Source: Promethearchaeota archaeon (lineage in GTDB: Archaea; Asgardarchaeota; Lokiarchaeia; Sigyniarchaeales; SOKP01). From it: a stretch of 38,945 nt of DNA. Positions 9,066 to 18,050 of the stretch are shown here, piece by piece (the stretch's first letter is position 1; each line of letters opens with the position of its first letter). Position numbers and translations under genes: made by a program. The stretch lies in contig JAGXOA010000035.1 of assembly GCA_019894715.1 (NCBI GenBank), forward strand, positions 1 through 38,945, written 5' to 3'. The notes beneath the pieces were generated by a model. That model was given only the letters and a program-made list of their open reading frames with translations. It made no database searches and had not been told where the DNA came from.

Positions 9066-12000
9066 TTACTCTATTTTTTCTTTTAATTCAATAAGCTTTT
9101 TCATAGCATCAACAGGAGTTAATTCATCAATATCAAGACTATTAATTATTTTTAAAACGTTATTGAGATTTTTATTGTCAATAAGATCTGTTTTAACAAT
9201 TGGTTTAAAAAATGATGTTTGAACTGTTTGCTTTTTCTTTGATTGAAGCGTAGTTTTAACATCAACCTTATTTTTTATAATATTCTTTTTTACTTTTGAA
9301 TTCATTTCTTCTAATTTTACATTTAAATTTTGAAGTTCTTTTCTTTTAGTTTCTATTTCATTATTTAAATTTTCAAGTTGTTTATTTTTATTATCAATCA
9401 ACTTATTATGATATTTCTCTATTCCATTTTGTTTAGGATTATTTGTTTGAATTTTTGATCCTAATGGATCTTCATTTTCAATTTGTTCTAATATTTTAAA
9501 TGCTTCTATGATAACATCTTCAGGTATTCCTGCTAATTTTGCTATATGAATTCCATAAGATTTATCCGTACTTCCCTCTTTGAGTTTCCGAATGAAATTA
9601 ATTGACCCATCTTCATTTTCTATGATATCAAGATGATAATTTCTTACTCTTGGTAAATTTATTTCAGTTAATTGATGATAATGAGTACTAAATAAAGTCT
9701 TAATACCCATATCATGTAATTTTTCTAAAGTAGCAATTGCTATACTTTGTCCATCGCTTGTACTTGTTCCTCTGCCAAGCTCATCTATTATAACTAAACT
9801 ATTTTCAGTAGCATAATTTAAAATTTTAGCAGTTTCAGTCATTTCAATCATGAAAGTAGATAATTTTCTTGCTAAATCATCTGAAGCACCAATTCTAGTA
9901 AAAATTTGATCAATAATTCCTATTTTTGCTAAACTAGCTGGAACAAAACATCCCATTTGAGCAATCAAACAAATTAATGCAACTTGTCGTAAAAAAGTTG
10001 AATTGTGATTAATAATACCATTACCTATAAAGGCATGACCTTCTGGAACTGTAAAATCATAGACAATTGAGTTTGATTTCTCAATAATTTCTATTTTATC
10101 ATAAAAATAATTTTTATTTAATATCATCTCTAATTTTGAACAGTCAATTTTGCATTTATGACAATAATCAATTAATTCTTCAAATTTGAAAAATGATATA
10201 TTTCTTCCTTGTCTTATGTAACTATCAAATATTCCACTTATTTTTTTATTATATTTTAATTTATCTTCTCTTGGTATCAAATGACTCCTTTCTAGATATT
10301 TTTTCTTTATTTCATCTAAATTAGTAGATAGGTAGGGAATAATATCAATATCAGTCATTCTTAAATCTAATACTATTTTTTTCCTATTTTTTTTTCTTGG
10401 TAGTCTAAATCCTATATCTTTATGGAATTTTATAGAATCAAATCCTGTAATTCTAATCTCATAACAAGGTCTTTTTTTAGTCTTTTTTATTTTTAAAGAA
10501 CTGACAATTCCAAAGTTTAAAAGAATAATATGTACTTGTCTTGCCAATTTTATAGAAGATGTTGAATAGGTAGCATTTCCATATCTCTTTCCTGCTGTTC
10601 CATTTGTGTCAAATAATCCTTGAAGAAAACCTATAATAATTCGTTTTGGAGCTTTTAAAATACATATTGGAACCTCTTTTTCATGAGCCTGTTTATATTC
10701 TAATCCTAAAAATTTTAGAAAATTACGTAAATACTTACTTGTAATGAATATATCTTTATTCTTACTTTTTATATCTAGATCGTAATTAAAAAGTTCCTTA
10801 TTAATCCGTATGAATTCATCACGTATAAATTCATCATAATTAGATAATATATATGAATTTTCATATATTACTATTCCATCTCCAACAAGTAGACCAAGTA
10901 AATAAGCTAAATCCTCTGTTATCTTCTCTGGTATTGAATTTTTTTTTATTTTTTTTGAAGGTAGAGGATTTTTATAGTTTATTTCAACTTCAGATCCCCA
11001 GAGATCATTTTTTCTATTAATAACAATATAATCTTCTAAATTAATTTCTTTTAGAGTTTTAAATTTTTCTTTACCATGTTTATCTCTGACTAATATTGGA
11101 TGATTTTTTGTGCCTTCTATAGTATATCCTCTTTTAGTTTTTACCCTAATTGTTGGTTTTATACCATCAGAATAAAAATGAGATGTATACGCAGGACTAT
11201 TTAATCCTATGATTTTTATCTTTTTTTCTTTAAATGAACCTTCTATTATTTTTTCTGGTTTAAACGTTTTTATTGGTAATATACCTTCTCCAGAAAAGAT
11301 AAGTGTTTCAGGTGTTACACATTTTCCTGCCATATTTGGACCTGTTATAATAAGTATCTGTTCACTATTAGTGTCAATATAACAATCATTAGAAATAAAA
11401 CTTTCATTAACATTCATTTGCTCTATCACTGGATGTCTTCCATCTTTTATTTCTATTTTTTTATTATTTGTTAAAATTGGTCTACAATAATTATATTTCT
11501 CAGATATTTCCGCAAAGCTTGAAAAGACATCAATATATGCAATATTACTAGCAGTTTCTATTATATTTAATGTTTCTTCGACCACTTTATCTCTAATCGT
11601 ACAGAATATCTTATATTCCAAATCGTTTATTTTCTCTTGAGCTGATATTATTTTTTCTTCAAGCATTTTAAGTTCTTGAGTAGTATATCTCTTGGCATTC
11701 TTAAGGGTTTGACGTTCTATGTAATTCTCTGGAATATTCTTAATTAATTCTAAAGTCCTTTTAGTTATTTGCACATAATATCCTAGAATATTATTATAAC
11801 CAACTTTGAATCCGGAATTCAGATTCAAATTCTTTTTTTCTCTTTCTTCATAGTTAAGAAGATATTTTTTTCCATTATTAAGTAAATCTCTAAGATCATC
11901 AATTTTAGAATTATAGCCTTGTTTTATGATATTTCCTTCTTTGATTGTTACTGGAGGATCATCTTTAATTGTTTTTCCAATTAATTCCTGAATATTCTTA

Positions 12001-13259
12001 AATTCATTTATTTTATCCAAATATTCTGAGATCTCTTGTATTTTAGATTTTTCTAACAGATTTTTTATTTTTGGTATTTTTTCCAAAGAATTCTTAATAT
12101 TAATTAAATCTCTGGCATTTGTTCGATTTATATATGTAAGACGATTAATATATCTCTCCAAATCACCTAATACACTTAATCGTTCCCTAAGATCTGTTCT
12201 TAAGAAAATATCATCTTTAAAACTCTCGACAATATTAAGTCTATGATTTATTTCATTTAGATCGGTTAAAGGTTGCAATATTACCTTTTTTATTAGTCTT
12301 GCACCCATTGGTGTAAGTGTTCTGTCAAAAATAGAAATTAATGAAGTTTCTTTTCCTTTTTCCCATAAAGAATCTATTAATTCTAAATTTCTTTGAGTTG
12401 TATAATCTAAGTGTAATATTCCTTTTTCTTTGAGTAAATTTATTTTAAATATATTAGGAATTAAATCACGTTGAGTCTCTTTTAGAAACGCTAAAAGCCC
12501 TCCTGCTGCTTCAGTTGACATAGATAAATCTTCAAGACCAAATACCTTTAGATTAGAGATCTTAAAATGCTGTTTAATGAGATTATATGCTTCATTATAT
12601 TCAAAGTAATAATCATCATATGTTCTTACAATAGCTTCAGTTATGTCTGTTAGGAAGATAAATAAGTTTTCATCTTTCTTGAGTTCAGATGGAATAATTA
12701 ATTCTGCAGGGCTAAATCGAGCAAATATACTAAGTAATCTTTCAAATGGATCTTTCTTTTTTATAGAGTATTCAGCAACGACAAACTCCCCTGTAGAGAT
12801 ATCTGCAAAAGCACATCCATACCCTTTCTTATGTTTTACTAAAGATGCGATATAGTTGTTTTCATTTGATTTTAGCATGTATTCTTCTGTTATAGTACCC
12901 GGAGATAGAATTCTTGTAACTCCTCTTTTCACAATCCTTCCTTTTACAGTTGTAGGATCTTCTAATTGTTCAACAATAATGACTGTCTCTTTTTTCTTAA
13001 TTAGATTAGTAAAATAGTTTTTACAAGCATGATGGGGTATTCCTGCTAAAGGATATTTATCATTTCCAATTTTACGGTTTGTTAGGGTGATTCCTAATAA
13101 TTTTGAGACTCTAACTGCATCATCATAAAAAAACTCATAAAAATCTCCCATTCTATAAGCTATAAGATGCTCTGTGTATTTCTTTTTTATTGAAAACCAA
13201 TGACGCATCATAGGTGTTAAATTTCTTTCATTTATTTGTCCTATAGACATTGTAGACAC
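9066..13259 (-). CDS. mutS: DNA mismatch repair protein MutS, interrupted by an intein
   Basis: Mismatch recognition ATPase. The precursor has 1397 residues; removing the 440-residue intein (647-1086) leaves 957. Domain I contains the mismatch-binding Phe-x-Glu motif F40-Y41-E42 in MRMGDF-type context. Connector, lever and clamp domains follow to about 600. The ATPase has Walker A GPNMAGK (640-646), cut by the intein after Lys646 and resuming at Ser1087 (STFLRQVA). Walker B IIDE is at 1157-1160, followed by LGRGTSTSDG. After the ATPase a Lys/Glu-rich coiled coil and a short C-terminal helix domain (LDIDELTPVDAMKKLIEL) resemble the MutS tetramerisation tail. ATP binding requires splicing, because Ser1087 completes the P-loop GKST. 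It is the first gene of a mutS-mutL unit. Confidence 0.96.
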   Translation of the reverse strand: MSTMSIGQINERNLTPMMRHWFSIKKKYTEHLIAYRMGDFYEFFYDDAVRVSKLLGITLTNRKIGNDKYPLAGIPHHACKNYFTNLIKKKETVIIVEQLEDPTTVKGRIVKRGVTRILSPGTITEEYMLKSNENNYIASLVKHKKGYGCAFADISTGEFVVAEYSIKKKDPFERLLSIFARFSPAELIIPSELKKDENLFIFLTDITEAIVRTYDDYYFEYNEAYNLIKQHFKISNLKVFGLEDLSMSTEAAGGLLAFLKETQRDLIPNIFKINLLKEKGILHLDYTTQRNLELIDSLWEKGKETSLISIFDRTLTPMGARLIKKVILQPLTDLNEINHRLNIVESFKDDIFLRTDLRERLSVLGDLERYINRLTYINRTNARDLINIKNSLEKIPKIKNLLEKSKIQEISEYLDKINEFKNIQELIGKTIKDDPPVTIKEGNIIKQGYNSKIDDLRDLLNNGKKYLLNYEEREKKNLNLNSGFKVGYNNILGYYVQITKRTLELIKNIPENYIERQTLKNAKRYTTQELKMLEEKIISAQEKINDLEYKIFCTIRDKVVEETLNIIETASNIAYIDVFSSFAEISEKYNYCRPILTNNKKIEIKDGRHPVIEQMNVNESFISNDCYIDTNSEQILIITGPNMAGKCVTPETLIFSGEGILPIKTFKPEKIIEGSFKEKKIKIIGLNSPAYTSHFYSDGIKPTIRVKTKRGYTIEGTKNHPILVRDKHGKEKFKTLKEINLEDYIVINRKNDLWGSEVEINYKNPLPSKKIKKNSIPEKITEDLAYLLGLLVGDGIVIYENSYILSNYDEFIRDEFIRINKELFNYDLDIKSKNKDIFITSKYLRNFLKFLGLEYKQAHEKEVPICILKAPKRIIIGFLQGLFDTNGTAGKRYGNATYSTSSIKLARQVHIILLNFGIVSSLKIKKTKKRPCYEIRITGFDSIKFHKDIGFRLPRKKNRKKIVLDLRMTDIDIIPYLSTNLDEIKKKYLERSHLIPREDKLKYNKKISGIFDSYIRQGRNISFFKFEELIDYCHKCKIDCSKLEMILNKNYFYDKIEIIEKSNSIVYDFTVPEGHAFIGNGIINHNSTFLRQVALICLIAQMGCFVPASLAKIGIIDQIFTRIGASDDLARKLSTFMIEMTETAKILNYATENSLVIIDELGRGTSTSDGQSIAIATLEKLHDMGIKTLFSTHYHQLTEINLPRVRNYHLDIIENEDGSINFIRKLKEGSTDKSYGIHIAKLAGIPEDVIIEAFKILEQIENEDPLGSKIQTNNPKQNGIEKYHNKLIDNKNKQLENLNNEIETKRKELQNLNVKLEEMNSKVKKNIIKNKVDVKTTLQSKKKQTVQTSFFKPIVKTDLIDNKNLNNVLKIINSLDIDELTPVDAMKKLIELKEKIE
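10002..11321 (-). mobile_element. Intein with LAGLIDADG homing endonuclease inside MutS (Walker A insertion)
   Basis: A 440-residue in-frame insertion. The splicing domain is complete: Cys1 (precursor 647) in CVTPETLIFSGEG, the block B TxxH as TKNH (intein 71-74), the block F region IVYDFTVPEGHAF, and the end GIINHN with the penultimate His and terminal Asn, followed by Ser+1. Both dodecapeptides of a DOD homing endonuclease are present: LAYLLGLLVGDG (intein 138-149) and IGFLQGLFDTNG (230-241), with an acidic residue near each end. The endonuclease may therefore still cut intein-less mutS alleles. Insertion is exactly between Lys and Ser of GPNMAGKST. Base composition matches the host gene. 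Confidence 0.95.
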
Positions 13260-13447
13260 AATTTTTCTGTATTATTTATTAATTTACTTTAAGAATGACT
13301 CTAATACTAGTTCTTGATTTAAATTAATTCTAATTATTGAGTTTTTAATAAATATAAAAAATTTTCATTATTATGAAATATTGTGGTGTTATTAAAAAGA
13401 ATAGAGAGTGTATTGAATCATTAAGAAAATAAATTCAAGAAAAGATT

Positions 13448-14275
13448 TTATAGATGTTTTCCAATCCAAACAAACATGTCTCTATATACTTCAGCTCTTC
13501 TTTTTTCATGCCATAGTTCATGAACAAATCCATTATATTCTTTATATGTCTTATCACTACTTCTGATATTTTTAAAGAATTTCTTAGTTTTATCAATGTC
13601 AGAAAATTTATCTTCGGAACCTTGATTAATAAGTACAGGACAAATCAATCTGGCAGCATTTTTTAAAGCTAGTTTCATAGCATCTTCAATTTCAGAATAA
13701 GACTTTATAGTGATTTGCGTTAATCTATTCTTATCTGCAATGTGTTTTCTAAGTATTTTTACATCACTTGTCATTTTATTTTGCTCAATTTCAAGTTCAA
13801 TCGTTTTCATTTGTCCCGATATAATTTTATCTATTTTTTTAGCACTAGAGATATTCATTTTTATTCCTAATAATGGGGAAGATGCTATAACACCAGCTAT
13901 CGCTGGATGATCAATTGCATAGATCAAAGCTATTAAACCACCAAGAGATTGACCTATCGTAAATACTTTTTTATCTTTATTCTTCTTCTTTATCATATCC
14001 ATGAATAAGAAAATGTCTTTCTGAATATCTTCCATTGAATCTATATGTCCTGGTATATCTATAATATTTCTCCAATGCCCTCTAAGATCAAAAGCATAAA
14101 TCCCATATCCTTTTTCAGCAAAGTATTCTGCTGGAAGTTTTAATCTATCTGAATGTGTTCCCAATCCATGAAAAGCGATAATTATTGCTTTAATTTTATC
14201 TGAATCTGGACCCCAATATTGATAAAAAAGCTTTTGAGTACCTCTTCCTTCAAAATAGTCAGTTAAATTTTGCAT
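13448..14275 (-). CDS. Alpha/beta hydrolase (monoacylglycerol lipase-like, Hydrolase_4)
   Basis: A 275-residue soluble serine hydrolase. Visible elements are the oxyanion HG in IAFHGLGTHSDR (33-44), AFDLRGHW (61-68), the nucleophile Ser110 in IGQSLGGL, an Asp in NQGSEDKFSD, and a His in NGFVHELWHEKR. The order and spacing match lysophospholipase/monoglyceride lipase enzymes that release fatty acids from glycerol esters. In an archaeon the substrate may be a different ester, so only the family is claimed. It lies 188 bases upstream of mutS on the same strand and diverges from the RIO2 gene. Confidence 0.87.
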   Translation of the reverse strand: MQNLTDYFEGRGTQKLFYQYWGPDSDKIKAIIIAFHGLGTHSDRLKLPAEYFAEKGYGIYAFDLRGHWRNIIDIPGHIDSMEDIQKDIFLFMDMIKKKNKDKKVFTIGQSLGGLIALIYAIDHPAIAGVIASSPLLGIKMNISSAKKIDKIISGQMKTIELEIEQNKMTSDVKILRKHIADKNRLTQITIKSYSEIEDAMKLALKNAARLICPVLINQGSEDKFSDIDKTKKFFKNIRSSDKTYKEYNGFVHELWHEKRRAEVYRDMFVWIGKHL

Positions 14276-14469
14276 TATATAATCACTTGATTAAGTTATG
14301 AATAATTAAATAAAAAGATGAAATAATAAATAATCTCTTCTATTTCCTGAAAAATTCTATTTTCTTGAATATTTTAAAAACTTTCATTATCCTATCTTGA
14401 GAGATAGATCTAATATTTGCTATGATTAAACAAAATATTATAGTCTGATGGAAAATTATTAAAAATAAA

Positions 14470-15354
14470 ATGAGTCAAGCTGGTAACCTTCTAAGAACTC
14501 TTGAAAAAGAAGATCTAAGAATTTTAATGGGAATTGAACTTGGAATGAAAAAATCTGAATATGTAACGATTAGAGATATTAGATTTTATTCAAGATATCC
14601 TTTAAATGAGACACTATACAGATTAAAAAAAGTTCATAAATTCGGATTAATAATTAGGAATTCTGCTGAGCTTGAAGTTGGTTATCAAATTAATTCTATA
14701 GGATATGATGTTCTGGCTCTTCATACTCTTGTTGAAAGAAATGTAATTGGTCAGCTTGGCCCCATAATTGGAAAAGGAAAAGAATCAGATGTCTACAGTT
14801 GTATGGATGATGATGAAAATATATATGCACTTAAAATATATCGGATGGGACGTAGAAGTTTTAAACATGTAAAGAAATTAAGAAATATTATTGGAAAAAG
14901 ATCTCATTTATCTTGGCTTTATGTTAATAGACTTGCTGCTAAAAAGGAATATGAAGCATTAAAGGAAATTTACAAATTAGGATTAAAAACACCAAAACCT
15001 ATTGGATATAATAGACATATAATCGTGATGGAATATCTAAGAGGAAAAGAGTTAGTATATTATAAAGATATAGAAAATCCAGTATATTTATTTAATGAAA
15101 TAATTTTTCAAATAAGGGAGATATATAAAAAAGCTAATTTAATACATGGAGACCTAGGTGAATTTAATATCGTATCAGATGAAGAGGGAAATATATTAAT
15201 TATTGATTGGTTACAATCAATCCCGAATGACCATCCTAATGCTTTAAAAATATTGACTAGGGATATACAAAATGTTTGCAACTATTTTGGTAATAAATAT
15301 AGAGTAGATTGTGATACTCAAGAAATATTACAATCTTTCTTGGATAAAGAATAA
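14470..15354 (+). CDS. rio2: RIO2-type serine/threonine kinase (ribosome biogenesis)
   Basis: RIO2 acts as an ATPase/kinase in late maturation of the small ribosomal subunit. The 294 residues contain the RIO2-specific N-terminal winged helix (about 1-90), then the kinase domain: flexible P-loop GKGKESDVYS (101-110), ATP lysine Lys122 in ALKIY, hinge VMEYLRG (186-192), catalytic HGDLGEFN (226-233, Asp228) and the metal-binding IIDWLQ (244-249, Asp246). The last motif is usually DFPQ; here the Phe is Trp and the Pro is Leu, with the essential Asp kept. The gene stops eight bases before the 3' end of the convergent methyltransferase gene. Confidence 0.93.
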   Translation: MSQAGNLLRTLEKEDLRILMGIELGMKKSEYVTIRDIRFYSRYPLNETLYRLKKVHKFGLIIRNSAELEVGYQINSIGYDVLALHTLVERNVIGQLGPIIGKGKESDVYSCMDDDENIYALKIYRMGRRSFKHVKKLRNIIGKRSHLSWLYVNRLAAKKEYEALKEIYKLGLKTPKPIGYNRHIIVMEYLRGKELVYYKDIENPVYLFNEIIFQIREIYKKANLIHGDLGEFNIVSDEEGNILIIDWLQSIPNDHPNALKILTRDIQNVCNYFGNKYRVDCDTQEILQSFLDKE

Positions 15355-15361
15355 TATGTAT

Positions 15362-15982
15362 TTATTTTCGAATTGTTCCAAAAAAAATAACATCTTCAAC
15401 AGAATCATCAGAAATAATTTCTAAATCATCAATATAATTCTTCATAAAAGATTCAATTTCTTCTATCCTTATTTTCTTTTTTAGGATGGAAATTCTAAGT
15501 TTTGCATCGTTTTCTAACGTTCTTATTGATTCATTAATTCCATCTTTTATATTTAGGAGATTCTGATAAGAAGTTAGGGAAAATAAAGTATTAAATGTAT
15601 TATTTCTAAATGGTAGGAATTCTAGATCTGCTAGAATTAAACCAATTCTTTTCTTATAATTCATATGATTTTTGTTAATTTTCGTTTGGAATTTATATAG
15701 CATTTCAATAGATATATCAACCCCCACATAATAAAAAGTACCAGGATCTGATCTTTTTTCCTTAAAATTTTCAATTATAAATGAAAAGAAAAGTCCCGTT
15801 CCACATCCAGCATCTAAAATAGTCTTATTTGATGGATAAAAAAGGTTTGAAATATAGATATATTTCATTTTTTGTATATTTCTATATCTTTCATCATAAA
15901 AATGAGATGTTGAGTTATATTTATCAATAATTTTCTTTTTTTTAGAATAACCTAAACTTCTATTTTCCAAACATATGACCAA
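15362..15982 (-). CDS. Class I SAM-dependent methyltransferase
   Basis: A 206-residue Rossmann methyltransferase. Motif I is ILDAGCGTG (55-63), a following acidic position is VGVDIS, and LILADLEFLPFRNNTFNTLFSL provides the late-strand motifs. An N-terminal helix HFYDERYRNIQKMK resembles the cap of UbiE/COQ5-like and related small-molecule methyltransferases. The substrate is unknown; the neighbouring RIO2 and LSm genes are only suggestive of an RNA or protein target. It is convergent with RIO2 and divergent from LSm. Confidence 0.85.
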   Translation of the reverse strand: MVICLENRSLGYSKKKKIIDKYNSTSHFYDERYRNIQKMKYIYISNLFYPSNKTILDAGCGTGLFFSFIIENFKEKRSDPGTFYYVGVDISIEMLYKFQTKINKNHMNYKKRIGLILADLEFLPFRNNTFNTLFSLTSYQNLLNIKDGINESIRTLENDAKLRISILKKKIRIEEIESFMKNYIDDLEIISDDSVEDVIFFGTIRK

Positions 15983-16094
15983 TAAGTTTTAATTTTATCA
16001 AATTTTAACTATGAATAAATTAAAATTACTCTTTAAATTATCTTATCTATATTTATTTTAAAAATTAATTTATTTTGTCGAAGGTAAAAATACA

Positions 16095-16349
16095 ATGTCA
16101 AATGATCAAAGAAAATTAAAAAATCCTTTACATATACTACAAGAAGCTCAGGAATCTGAGATATTACTAAGATTAAAAGATGGTACCGAATATAAGGGAA
16201 CCTTAAAAGAAATTGATGCATATATGAATATGATCCTATCAGATTGTACAGAGATCCTAGATGGGAGTCCTGTAGCGAAATATAGCGAAATTTTTATTAG
16301 AGGAAATAACCTTCTATTCATAAAACCAGATGCTTCAGAATTACTCTAA
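16095..16349 (+). CDS. LSm (Sm-like) RNA-binding protein
   Basis: Archaeal Sm-like proteins form ring-shaped oligomers that bind U-rich RNA. The 84 residues show an N-terminal helix (NPLHILQEAQ), Sm1 from ILLRLKDGTEYKGTLKEIDAYMN with the conserved Asp/Asn pair, and Sm2 SEIFIRGNNLLFIKP. The length is typical. It is followed after 73 bases by the GGCT-like gene on the same strand. Confidence 0.93.
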   Translation: MSNDQRKLKNPLHILQEAQESEILLRLKDGTEYKGTLKEIDAYMNMILSDCTEILDGSPVAKYSEIFIRGNNLLFIKPDASELL

Positions 16350-16422
16350 ATAAAAATCTTTATTATTCTATTCTGATATTTTAATGTATTGAACATATAG
16401 TTATTTTTATAGAGTAGATTCT

Positions 16423-16848
16423 ATGAGAAAGAAATATTCAATCATAGGATATGGGACTTTTATCACTGAAGGATATTGGAAAAATAAAGAAAATTTAGAG
16501 ATATGTAAAGTTACTGGTTTTAGAAGAATTTTACCTGAAGGTAATTGGTTTCCTTACATTCTTATTGATAAAGAATCCTCTTTTTGGGCATTAAAGTTTG
16601 ATATTTCTGAAGTAGAATTATATAAACTAGATTATTATGAAGGTACTTCTATAGGGCTTTATAGGAGAATTCAAATTGAGGTTGAAATAAAGAATAATGT
16701 TTTAAAAAAAGCATTTATATATATTCCAACAGAAGAAACAATTCAGAAAGAGAGATTATCCCTTGAAACTGACAGAAAGGATAAATGGAAGAATGAAATA
16801 AAAAAAATTATAGAAATCACTGAAAAATTCCCAGAATTAATCTATTAA
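16423..16848 (+). CDS. Gamma-glutamylcyclotransferase-like (AIG2/GGCT fold) protein
   Basis: A 141-residue protein of the GGCT-like fold. It begins with the substrate-loop motif YGTFITEGYW (10-19) and has the later LDYYEG in which the Glu is the usual general acid/base, followed by YRRIQIEV and AFIYIP. GGCT enzymes cyclise gamma-glutamyl residues to 5-oxoproline; AIG2-like members may act on other gamma-glutamyl amines. The standard P-loop of the family, YGSL, is replaced by YGTF, which occurs in this branch. The substrate is not predictable. Confidence 0.8.
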   Translation: MRKKYSIIGYGTFITEGYWKNKENLEICKVTGFRRILPEGNWFPYILIDKESSFWALKFDISEVELYKLDYYEGTSIGLYRRIQIEVEIKNNVLKKAFIYIPTEETIQKERLSLETDRKDKWKNEIKKIIEITEKFPELIY

Positions 16849-16860
16849 GACCAAATTATC

Positions 16861-17760
16861 TTATTTTAATATTTTTGCATGAATTTTCTTATTTCTTATA
16901 ATTGCATATGAAGCTGGATTTGAAAATTTCTTCCCCCTATAATTTGCTGAAGAAAAAATAGATAATAATTGATCATCAAAAAAAAATTTATAACCTTCTT
17001 GAAAAACTTCATGAGATCTTATGAGGTAATCCAAGTTATTTTTATTCATAAATTCATCAAAAACATCCTTACCAAAGAATTTTGAACCCGGACCTCGAAT
17101 ACTATCTTTAAAACCTTTTATAGATTTTTTTGGATCATTCCACATCATCTGAAATACATTCATCAATATTTTCATTAGCTTTTCTTTTGAAATCTTTTTT
17201 TTTTTTAGATTCCTAATTTCATTTAAAATATCTAAATTTTCTGGAATTCCCCCATGAACACATAATATTTTCTCATCAACAATAACACAAATTGGAATAG
17301 AATGGTATAATTCTCCTATTTCTGTAAATTTATCATAATTACAAAATTTTGTTATAAATTCTTGATAAAATCCATAACTTTTGTTCATATCAATAGATTC
17401 ATGATTCCCACGCAATAAATAAAATCTATTTGGATTATTTATTTTCAAAGCCAATATTATTACCAAACATTCTGATTGTTTTGGTCCTCTATCAACAATA
17501 TCTCCCAAAAAAATAATATATTTTGGTTTGTTTTGTTTGACTAAGTCAAGTAATCTTAATAGTGAATCTAAATTCCCATGTATATCTCCAAATACATAAA
17601 TCTCATCTTTATTCCCTTCGGTTTGTAATTCTATTAACATATCTTCTTGTCTAAACTTAATTAACGCTTGGTTTATTATCTCAGAAATCACTGATGTATC
17701 AAGTTTTGAGATTTCTTTTGGATTTTTAATTAAATTCTCTATATAATCATTATCAAACAT
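16861..17760 (-). CDS. PPP-family serine/threonine protein phosphatase (PP1/PP2A-like)
   Basis: Metal-dependent phosphoprotein phosphatase. All signature motifs are in order over 299 residues: GDIHG (58-62), GDIVDRG (86-92), RGNHE (117-121), CVHGGI (167-172), MWNDPK, RGPGSKFFG, RSHE and FSSANYRG. This is the layout of the eukaryotic-type PP1/PP2A/PP2B catalytic core, not of short bacterial ApaH-like enzymes. The usual C-terminal SAPNYC is altered to SSANYRG, so the toxin-reactive Cys is absent. The N-terminal 50 residues are helical and may be regulatory. It is convergent with the GGCT-like gene, 12 bases apart. Confidence 0.92.
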   Translation of the reverse strand: MFDNDYIENLIKNPKEISKLDTSVISEIINQALIKFRQEDMLIELQTEGNKDEIYVFGDIHGNLDSLLRLLDLVKQNKPKYIIFLGDIVDRGPKQSECLVIILALKINNPNRFYLLRGNHESIDMNKSYGFYQEFITKFCNYDKFTEIGELYHSIPICVIVDEKILCVHGGIPENLDILNEIRNLKKKKISKEKLMKILMNVFQMMWNDPKKSIKGFKDSIRGPGSKFFGKDVFDEFMNKNNLDYLIRSHEVFQEGYKFFFDDQLLSIFSSANYRGKKFSNPASYAIIRNKKIHAKILK

Positions 17761-17880
17761 AAAATTTTATCCCTAACTTTAAATTTATTTTTTATACTAT
17801 TTATGTCTTTATTCTCGAAATTTACTTTAAAACCACATTTTTATTAACAAGAAAAGAATATTTAAGATCAATAATTCTAT

Positions 17881-18050
17881 ATGAAAAATCTTAAAAAGGG
17901 ATTAATATTAGGCTTGAAAATAATCAAAATAGACAATTATTAGAAATCTTAGAATATCACATTAAAAAATTTGAATATAATAAAAATAAAAATCCCATTG
18001 AAAGTCAAAAGAATGGTGTTGCATATACTCCTTTTAAAATTATAAAAATA
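17881..18050 (+). other. Coding-like N-terminal segment of the DNA methylase, out of frame with its ATG
   Basis: The frame of the downstream methylase stays open back to 17895 and reads ENNQNRQLLEILEYHIKKF, then later NGVAYTPFKIIK, the block that normally opens Eco57I-type methylases. It has no ATG, GTG or TTG upstream of 18051. An ATG at 17881 with a good start (MKNLKK) lies in another frame. One extra A in the A5 run at 17893-17897 would join the two and give a protein of about 706 residues. This may be a sequence error in a homopolymer, a real frameshift, or use of a rare start codon. Confidence 0.6.

Noticed and set aside
10002-11321. Separate homing endonuclease gene inside mutS
   Set aside because: The segment is in frame with both exteins and has complete splice junctions, so it is an intein and not an independent gene.
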